From assembly GCA_020058145.1 (NCBI GenBank), contig JAGVEP010000312.1, positions 1 to 5,103 on the forward strand: a DNA stretch of 5,103 nucleotides. Reading direction: 5' to 3'. The translations under genes were made by a program, and so were the position numbers. Position 1 is the first letter of the stretch, and each line of letters begins with the position of its first letter. The DNA is from Phycisphaerae bacterium. Lineage in GTDB: Bacteria; Planctomycetota; Phycisphaerae; UBA1845; Fen-1342. The notes below the pieces were generated by a model, which saw only the letters and a program-made list of their open reading frames with translations, did no database searches and was not told where the DNA came from. Shown one piece after another: positions 1-5,103 of this stretch.

Positions 1-707
1 CGCTCGGCGAACTGGCCGCCGGCGTCGCGCACGAGGTCCGCAACCCGCTCGGCGCGATCCAACTGTACAGCGGGCTGCTGCGCCAGGAGTGCCGCACGCA
101 GCGGCTGGAACCGGCGCTGCAACTGCTCGACAAGATTGAGGCCGGCATCCAGGCCATCGAAGCGGTCGTGCAGGACACGCTCGCGCTCGCGCCGCGGGGC
201 CGGCACCTGGCCGTGTGCTCGGTACGGGAAACCCTGGCCGCGGCGGCCGAAGCGGCGCAGCGCACGCTGGCCGAGCGGGACGTGGCGCTCGAGATCGAAC
301 CCGCCGACCCCGACTGGTGCGTTACGGCCGATCCGCGCGGCCTGCAACGCGTGCTCATCAATCTGATCGTCAACGCGGCCGAGGCTTCCGCGCCCGGCTG
401 TCGCGTGTACGTCCGGATCGAGAGCCGGGCCGCGCAGGAGGTCACGCTGCGCGTCCTGGACGAGGGCTGTGGACTGCCCGCCGACACCCAGCACCGCATT
501 TTCGAACCGTTCTTCACGACCAAAGCCAACGGTACCGGCCTCGGGCTCACGATCGCCCATCGCTTGATCGAAGCCTATGGCGGCCGGTTGCAGGCCGCGA
601 ACCGCCCGGAGGGCGGCGCGGACTTCGCGATCACCTTGCCGTCGGCCCGCGCCGCCGACCTTGACCAGAACGAAGCCACCAGCGAGCAACATTTCACGGC
701 CGCCTAG
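1..707 (+). CDS. Sensor histidine kinase, C-terminal part (5' truncated)
   Basis: The frame is already open at the left edge (first full codon at base 3) and ends with TAG at 705-707, leaving 234 codons. Seen: a HisKA phosphoacceptor box near residues 1-17 (LGELAAGVAHEVRNPLG), with the phosphorylatable His at residue 10 (bases 30-32). An HATPase_c domain follows, with N box around Asn124 (NLIVNAAEA), G1 box DEGCG at 153-157, F box FEPFFTTK at 167-174 and G2 box GTGLGL at 177-182. All catalytic boxes are intact. From family knowledge, it should autophosphorylate on His and pass the phosphate to the Asp of a partner receiver. The regulator starting 14 nt after the stop is the obvious partner. 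The sensory domain lies outside the window, so the signal, and whether the protein is membrane-bound, cannot be seen. Position before a sigma-54 regulator and flagellar genes resembles FleS/FlrB, an inference from synteny. The last 20 or so residues are a poorly conserved tail. Confidence 0.96.
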   Translation, partial: LGELAAGVAHEVRNPLGAIQLYSGLLRQECRTQRLEPALQLLDKIEAGIQAIEAVVQDTLALAPRGRHLAVCSVRETLAAAAEAAQRTLAERDVALEIEPADPDWCVTADPRGLQRVLINLIVNAAEASAPGCRVYVRIESRAAQEVTLRVLDEGCGLPADTQHRIFEPFFTTKANGTGLGLTIAHRLIEAYGGRLQAANRPEGGADFAITLPSARAADLDQNEATSEQHFTAA

Positions 708-710
708 CCG

Positions 711-717
711 AAGGAGG
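711..717 (+). promoter_or_regulatory. Strong ribosome binding site for the response regulator
   Basis: AAGGAGG is a near-complete match to the anti-Shine-Dalgarno sequence. It sits 4 nt before the ATG at 722 and 3 nt after the kinase stop. It fixes the regulator start and supports translation from the same transcript as the kinase. The spacing is slightly short. Confidence 0.85.
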
Positions 718-721
718 ATCC

Positions 722-2121
<1,400 letters not shown>

Positions 2122-2122
<1 letters not shown>

Positions 2123-2145
2123 CGGCCGGGCTCGGCCCCGGCCGC
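2122..2145. repeat. Palindrome A1
   Basis: Perfect 9-bp arms, GCGGCCGGG (2122-2130) and CCCGGCCGC (2137-2145), with a 6-nt loop. The first base of the left arm is the last base of the regulator's TAG stop. In RNA this would be a very stable hairpin at the 3' end of the regulator message. It might protect the transcript end, but no U-tract follows. Confidence 0.85.
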
Positions 2146-2152
2146 CATGTAG

Positions 2153-2174
2153 CGGCCGGGCTCTGTACCGGCCG
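2153..2174. repeat. Palindrome A2
   Basis: Perfect 7-bp arms, CGGCCGG (2153-2159) and CCGGCCG (2168-2174), with an 8-nt loop. It is preceded by TGTAG and lies exactly 30 nt after A1. Confidence 0.8.
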
Positions 2175-2182
2175 GCGTGTAG

Positions 2183-2204
2183 CGGCCGACCCCCGTGTCG
2201 GCCG
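2183..2204. repeat. Palindrome A3, with compensated arm changes
   Basis: Perfect 8-bp arms, CGGCCGAC (2183-2190) and GTCGGCCG (2197-2204), with loop CCCCGT. Compared with A1, the two inner pairs change from G-C and G-C to A-T and C-G, with both arms altered together. It lies 30 nt after A2. Confidence 0.85.
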
Positions 2205-2209
2205 TGGAA

Positions 2210-2228
2210 CACCGGCAAGATGCCGGTG
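2210..2228. repeat. Palindrome B1
   Basis: Perfect 8-bp arms, CACCGGCA (2210-2217) and TGCCGGTG (2221-2228), with loop AGA, followed by CCACAC. It occupies the fourth 30-nt slot. Its centre is about 136 bp upstream of the predicted flgB transcription start, a plausible distance for a sigma-54 activator site. Confidence 0.85.
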
Positions 2229-2242
2229 CCACACTAATGTAG

Positions 2243-2264
2243 CGGCCGGGCTCCTTACGGGCCG
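2243..2264. repeat. Palindrome A4, imperfect copy
   Basis: The left part repeats AGCGGCCGGGCTC as in A1 and A2. The right arm reads CGGGCCG where A2 has CCGGCCG, so one C-to-G difference at 2259 leaves a G-G mismatch. The continuous stem is only CGGCC (2243-2247) with GGCCG (2260-2264). It looks like a decayed copy. Confidence 0.7.
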
Positions 2265-2269
2265 AAAGA

Positions 2270-2288
2270 CACCGGCTATTAGCCGGTG
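2270..2288. repeat. Palindrome B2
   Basis: Perfect 8-bp arms, CACCGGCT (2270-2277) and AGCCGGTG (2281-2288), with loop ATT, followed by CCACAC. It lies exactly 60 nt after B1. The innermost pair is T-A where B1 has A-T, a compensated swap. Its centre is about 76 bp upstream of the predicted flgB start site. Confidence 0.85.
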
Positions 2289-2324
2289 CCACACAACCGG
2301 TGCCACACAACCAGCGCCACACAA
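2283..2324. repeat. Three tandem 14-bp units
   Basis: CCGGTGCCACACAA occurs at 2283-2296 and identically at 2297-2310. A third copy with two differences (CCAGCGCCACACAA) is at 2311-2324. The first unit is the right arm and tail of palindrome B2, so the array looks like local duplication of that end. It finishes 4 bp before the -24 box of the flgB promoter, placing it at about -72 to -31 of the predicted start site. Confidence 0.9.
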
Positions 2325-2327
2325 GAC

Positions 2328-2344
2328 GTGGCACGCGGGTTGCA
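2328..2344 (+). promoter_or_regulatory. Sigma-54 (RpoN) promoter, -24/-12, for the flgB operon
   Basis: GTGGCACGCGGGTTGCA matches the RpoN consensus TGGCACG-N4-TTGCA at every fixed position. The invariant GG is at 2330-2331 and the invariant GC at 2342-2343, with the required 10-nt spacing. Counting C2343 as -12 puts transcription start near 2355, 20 nt before the flgB ATG. It points at the flagellar operon and lies directly after a gene for a sigma-54 activator with an intact GAFTGA loop. The motif is seen directly; its use by that regulator is inferred. Confidence 0.92.
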
Positions 2345-2374
2345 CCGGCGCTCCCGTGAACTCAACCGCAGTGG

Positions 2375-2821
2375 ATGAATACCGTGTGGCTTGACCGTCT
2401 GATGGCTTCCCGTACCACGCACGCACTCGAGCTGGCCAGCCGCTTTGCCGAGCAGCGCCACCGCGTACTCGCCGAAAACCTGGCCAACATCGACACGCCG
2501 AACTCCGCGAGCCGGCGGCTCGATCCAGAGGCCTTTCAGACCTCGCTGCACAACGCCCTCGGCCAGGCGGAAAAGACCCGCGCAGACCGGCTGGAATTGC
2601 GCGGCAACGCGCAATTCGTGACCCAGCCCGATGGGAATGTCACCGTCCGGCCGGCCCGCGAGCCGGCCCCAAATATCCTATTCCACGACGGCACGAACAC
2701 CCGGCTGGAGCAACTGCTCGGCGACGTCGCGCAGAACAGCCTGTCCTACGAATTGGCCACCAATCTCCTGCGGGGGCGCTACGAAGGACTGCTGCGGGCG
2801 ATTCGAGGTAGAGTCACATGA
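2375..2821 (+). CDS. flgB: Flagellar basal-body rod protein FlgB
   Basis: A 148-residue protein of usual FlgB length. FlgB is a proximal rod subunit, exported by the flagellar type III system and assembled between the MS ring/FliE and the rest of the rod. Seen: an N-terminal helix leading into NLANIDTPN (35-43), the conserved motif of the flagellar rod family, then a variable middle, and the C-terminal helix SYELATNLLRGRYEGLL-type region (124-146) that pairs with the N-terminal helix in rod proteins. There is no signal peptide, as expected for type III export. The usual Gly-Tyr after the NxxTP motif is replaced by Asn-Ser. The start is the first ATG after an in-frame stop at 2357-2359. No good Shine-Dalgarno precedes it, and Met10 (2402) is a weaker alternative. 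First gene after the sigma-54 promoter; it overlaps flgC by 4 nt. Confidence 0.93.
   Translation: MNTVWLDRLMASRTTHALELASRFAEQRHRVLAENLANIDTPNSASRRLDPEAFQTSLHNALGQAEKTRADRLELRGNAQFVTQPDGNVTVRPAREPAPNILFHDGTNTRLEQLLGDVAQNSLSYELATNLLRGRYEGLLRAIRGRVT
2805..2808 (+). promoter_or_regulatory. Ribosome binding site for flgC
   Basis: GAGG lies within the end of flgB, 9 nt before the flgC ATG at 2818. With the ATGA overlap it supports this start and translational coupling of flgB and flgC. Confidence 0.6.
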
Positions 2822-3216
2822 TCCGTGCTCTGGACATCAGCACTTCGGCCCTCGCGGCGCAGCGCACGCGCTTGGACGTCATCACCGGCAACATGGCCAA
2901 TGCCGAGGCGACGCATCAGGAAGACGGGAGCCGCGTGCCGTACCGCCGCCGCTTCGTCACCTTCATGACGGGCGATGGGGCCGGGGGCCCAGGCGTACAC
3001 GTGGACGAAATCCGTACGGACCCGTCGCCGTTCCGTGAGAAATACGACCCCGGCAATACCGATGCGGACGAGCGCGGTTACGTTCAACTGCCCAACGTCA
3101 GCCTCACGATGGAGTATGTGGATGCTCTGGCGGCCAGCCGGGCCTATGAGGCCAACGCCGCCATGCTCAACGTGTCACGAAACATGATTCAACAGGCGAT
3201 ACGCTTGTTCGCGTAG
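2818..3216 (+). CDS. flgC: Flagellar basal-body rod protein FlgC
   Basis: A 132-residue protein, typical for FlgC, another proximal rod subunit exported through the flagellar type III apparatus. Seen: the N-terminal rod motif DISTSALAAQRTRLDVI followed by NMANAEAT (25-32, the position of the family's ANxxT motif) and a PYRRR segment at 41-45. The FlgC signature YDPGNTDADERGYVQLPNV is at 76-94. The C-terminal helix contains EYVDALAASRAYEAN (99-113), matching the family pattern of a VD..AASR.YEAN block near the end. The ATG overlaps the flgB stop (ATGA), a strong sign of co-translation. The protein looks intact with no odd features. The function is clear from both signature and gene order. Confidence 0.97.
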   Translation: MIRALDISTSALAAQRTRLDVITGNMANAEATHQEDGSRVPYRRRFVTFMTGDGAGGPGVHVDEIRTDPSPFREKYDPGNTDADERGYVQLPNVSLTMEYVDALAASRAYEANAAMLNVSRNMIQQAIRLFA

Positions 3217-3246
3217 GAGCTGCGCCGCCAGGCGCCGATTCCGAGC

Positions 3247-3558
3247 ATGGTTAACCCAATTTCGCGCAATCTGCCGTCGCCGATCGGACCGCAAACGCCG
3301 GCGTCGCGCACCGCTGGCACCGCCCAGGGCACCGGTGGCTCTGATTTTGCGACCCAGCTCCGCCAGCAACTGGAGCAGGTCAGCCATATGCAGGCCGAAG
3401 CCGACGCCGGCATACAGAACCTGCTGACCGGGCAGACCGATAACATCACGCAGGTGTTCACGGCCGCCCGGAAAGCCGAAGTCGCCTTCAGCCTCTTGAT
3501 GGAGATACGGAACAAGCTGGTGGACGCGTACGGCGAGCTGAAACAGCTCCGCGTCTAG
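3247..3558 (+). CDS. fliE: Flagellar hook-basal body complex protein FliE
   Basis: A 103-residue protein, standard for FliE, which joins the MS ring (FliF) to the proximal rod and is needed for export of later rod and hook proteins. Seen: a disordered Pro/Thr/Gly-rich N-terminus (1-32), then the helical core from Phe34 (FATQLRQQLEQV). The conserved C-terminal half follows: ITQVFTAARKAEVAFSLLMEIRNKLVDAYGELKQL (67-101, paraphrasing the family pattern of KA..F.L..E.RNKLV.AY). The gene lies 30 nt after flgC and before fliF, in the usual flgB-flgC-fliE-fliF order. No clear Shine-Dalgarno precedes the ATG; the GGAG at the flgC stop (3216-3219) is too far away to serve. No in-frame ATG, GTG or TTG occurs between the flgC stop and this ATG, so it is the best choice. 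Confidence 0.95.
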   Translation: MVNPISRNLPSPIGPQTPASRTAGTAQGTGGSDFATQLRQQLEQVSHMQAEADAGIQNLLTGQTDNITQVFTAARKAEVAFSLLMEIRNKLVDAYGELKQLRV

Positions 3559-3591
3559 GCCCGAATCCGATAAGCCGGCACGGAAGCCGCA

Positions 3592-3609
3592 CGGCGGTTC
3601 AGACCGCCG
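3592..3609 (+). repeat. Hairpin immediately before the fliF ribosome binding site
   Basis: Perfect 7-bp arms, CGGCGGT (3592-3598) and ACCGCCG (3603-3609), with loop TCAG, in the 63-nt gap between fliE and fliF. No T-run follows, so it is not a typical terminator. It abuts the GGAG of fliF and could tune translation or protect a processed mRNA end; which, if either, is unknown. Confidence 0.6.
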
Positions 3610-3613
3610 GGAG
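3610..3613 (+). promoter_or_regulatory. Ribosome binding site for fliF
   Basis: GGAG lies 8 nt before the ATG at 3622, good spacing that supports this start. Confidence 0.7.
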
Positions 3614-3621
3614 ACGCCAGG

Positions 3622-5103
3622 ATGGCTTCACTCCAAAACGCGGTCGGGCGAGCCTACACGCGGCTGCGTGACGTGAACACGTCGCAGCGGATCGCGCTCT
3701 TGCTCGGGGGCGCGCTCGTGGCCGTCTCGCTCATCTGGCTCGCGCAGTGGGCCGGGACGCCGGAGCTGGTCCCGCTGCTGGATCAGGAGCTCGCGGCCGC
3801 CGATGTCGCCCTCGTGCAGGCCGGCCTGCAGGGTATGAACGAGGCGCACGAGGTGCGCGGCAATCGCGTCTACGTCCGGGGCAGCGCCAACCGCGCTGCG
3901 CTCGTGGCCCAGTTGCAGCAGCAGGAGAAGCTGCCCGCCAACACCAGCGCCGGTTTCGCCGCGCTGATCAAGGAATCCGACCCTTGGACGCCGGGCGAGG
4001 AGCGCGATCGCCGCTGGACCTACGCCCTGCAAAAGGAACTGGAGTTGGTCCTCCGCCAATTCCAAGGGGTGCAAAGCGCCGGCGTGTTTCTGAACCTCGG
4101 GCCTGCCAAGCGCAGCTTCACGCGCACGCCGCCCGCGAGCTCCGCCAGCATCACGCTCGAGATGCGGCAGGGCGCGGAAGTGCCGCGCTCCCTGGCGCTC
4201 GCCGCGGCCCGTCTGGTGTCGGGGGCTGTCGCCGGGTTGCCGGTACACAACGTTCAAGTGGTGGATGCCAGCGGTCGCACGGCGCTCGATTGGGAGGGCG
4301 AGCAGGACGTGGGCGTGCAACTGGAGCAGAAGGTCGCCAAAGAGGAGCTGCGCTACGCCGAGAAAATCCGCTTGCAGGTCCCCGACCCTAAGGCGCTGGT
4401 CAGCGTGCAGGTCGAGCTGAACTCGACCGCGAGCAACGTCGAAACCGAGCAGCCGCTCAAGGGCATCGCCGAAAACGAGCGGGTGACACGCTCAGAAAGC
4501 ACCCGCGGCCGTAGCGGCGAAGAACCCGGTGTGACGCCCAACGTGGGGCTGAAGGCCGGCGGCACCGCCGTCGCCGAAACGCAGACCGACGAGACCAGCG
4601 AGACGCAGACGCGTGTGGGCACGACCAGGAAAACGGAAGCGACGCCCGCCGGCGAGATCCGCAAAGTCTCCGCCGCGATCAGTCTCTCGCACAGTTACCT
4701 CGCCGACGTCTTCCGCCGGGCCAGCGCCGGCGCCGGCGAACCGACCGACGCGCAGATCGAAGCGGTCTTCCAGAAGGAGAAGACGCGCCTGGCCGCCCAG
4801 GTGCTCCAGCTCGTCAAACCGCAGTCCGAAGAGAACGTCGCCATTTCGCGCTACTACGACGTGGCGACCGCGCCGGCCGCCGCGGCCGCGGACACCGCCC
4901 CCGCAGCGGCGAGTGCCACCATGGAACTCGTCAAGAGCTACGGACCCGCGGCCGGGCTCGGCCTGTTGGCGTTCACGGCCCTCGCGCTCATGCTGCGGAT
5001 GTCCCGCAAGACCGACGTGGCCGATGCCTTCGGCCTCGAGCTCGGTCTGCCCGAGGAAGCCGTCGAGGCGGCGCGCGCCGCGGCAGCCGACGTCTCGGCT
5101 GTC
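3622..5103 (+). CDS. fliF: Flagellar MS-ring protein FliF (3' truncated by window end)
   Basis: The frame is open from ATG 3622 to the last base, giving 494 codons without a stop. FliF is usually about 530-570 residues, so only the end is missing, including the C-terminal tail that binds FliG. FliF forms the inner-membrane MS ring that houses the export gate. Seen: a short cytoplasmic N-terminus, first membrane segment about 24-41, and a periplasmic YscJ/FliF ring-building region about 45-220 with QSAGVFLNLG (151-160), PPASSASITLEM (170-181) and NVQVVDASGR (210-219). A Thr/Glu-rich loop region about 270-340 follows, then AGEIRKVSAAISL from 343, matching the family's PGEI..S block. An Ala-rich linker (415-432) precedes the second membrane segment (441-458), then cytoplasmic sequence. 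Sequence between motifs is divergent, but architecture and position after fliE make the call secure. Preceded by a good GGAG site. Confidence 0.95.
   Translation, partial: MASLQNAVGRAYTRLRDVNTSQRIALLLGGALVAVSLIWLAQWAGTPELVPLLDQELAAADVALVQAGLQGMNEAHEVRGNRVYVRGSANRAALVAQLQQQEKLPANTSAGFAALIKESDPWTPGEERDRRWTYALQKELELVLRQFQGVQSAGVFLNLGPAKRSFTRTPPASSASITLEMRQGAEVPRSLALAAARLVSGAVAGLPVHNVQVVDASGRTALDWEGEQDVGVQLEQKVAKEELRYAEKIRLQVPDPKALVSVQVELNSTASNVETEQPLKGIAENERVTRSESTRGRSGEEPGVTPNVGLKAGGTAVAETQTDETSETQTRVGTTRKTEATPAGEIRKVSAAISLSHSYLADVFRRASAGAGEPTDAQIEAVFQKEKTRLAAQVLQLVKPQSEENVAISRYYDVATAPAAAAADTAPAAASATMELVKSYGPAAGLGLLAFTALALMLRMSRKTDVADAFGLELGLPEEAVEAARAAAADVSAV

Noticed and set aside
2283..2324. 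Minus-strand sigma-54 promoters from the TGTGGCACCGG complement of the 14-bp repeats
   Set aside because: TGGCAC is present on the minus strand, but no TTGC occurs at the required spacing; the nearby TTG is 2 nt too close.
3628..4391. Long open frames overlapping fliF (minus 3628-4320 and plus 3747-4391)
   Set aside because: They are out-of-frame shadows. The fliF frame is open across the whole region and carries MS-ring motifs; it has no stop only because the window ends.

Overview
The window is a compact, GC-rich (by eye roughly two-thirds G+C) bacterial stretch read entirely on the + strand. It carries the early part of a flagellar basal-body gene cluster, preceded by a two-component regulatory pair. 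Layout: the C-terminal 234 codons of a sensor histidine kinase (1-707); a complete sigma-54-dependent response regulator with receiver, AAA+ and Fis-type HTH domains (722-2122); a 252-bp non-coding spacer dominated by palindromic repeats and ending in a sigma-54 promoter (2123-2374); then flgB (2375-2821), flgC (2818-3216), fliE (3247-3558) and a 3'-truncated fliF (3622 to the window end).

How the genes fit together: the kinase should phosphorylate the regulator, and the regulator carries the GAFTGA loop that contacts sigma-54. The spacer before flgB has a sequence matching every fixed position of the -24/-12 consensus (GTGGCACGCGGGTTGCA, 2328-2344). The simplest reading is a FleSR/FlrBC-like pair that switches on the rod and MS-ring operon next to it. 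FliF forms the MS ring, FliE links it to the rod, and FlgB and FlgC are proximal rod proteins. The missing end of fliF and probably fliG should lie just downstream.

The most unusual part is the spacer. Two families of short palindromes (A and B) sit on an exact 30-nt lattice from 2121 to 2300, in the order A-A-A-B-A-B. Several arm differences between copies are matched by compensating changes, so the palindromes look maintained. They run into three tandem 14-bp units that end 4 bp before the -24 box. Whether these are dispersed REP-like elements, activator-binding sites or RNA structures cannot be settled from one window.

Organism: the GC content, the dispersed-type palindromes ending in GTGCCACAC, the divergent FliF and the mixture of strong and absent Shine-Dalgarno sequences suggest an environmental Gram-negative-type bacterium. 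My best guess is Planctomycetota, but this is a weak inference from memory, and other high-GC groups (for example former Deltaproteobacteria) are possible. I see no mobile element, tRNA, rRNA or CRISPR array.
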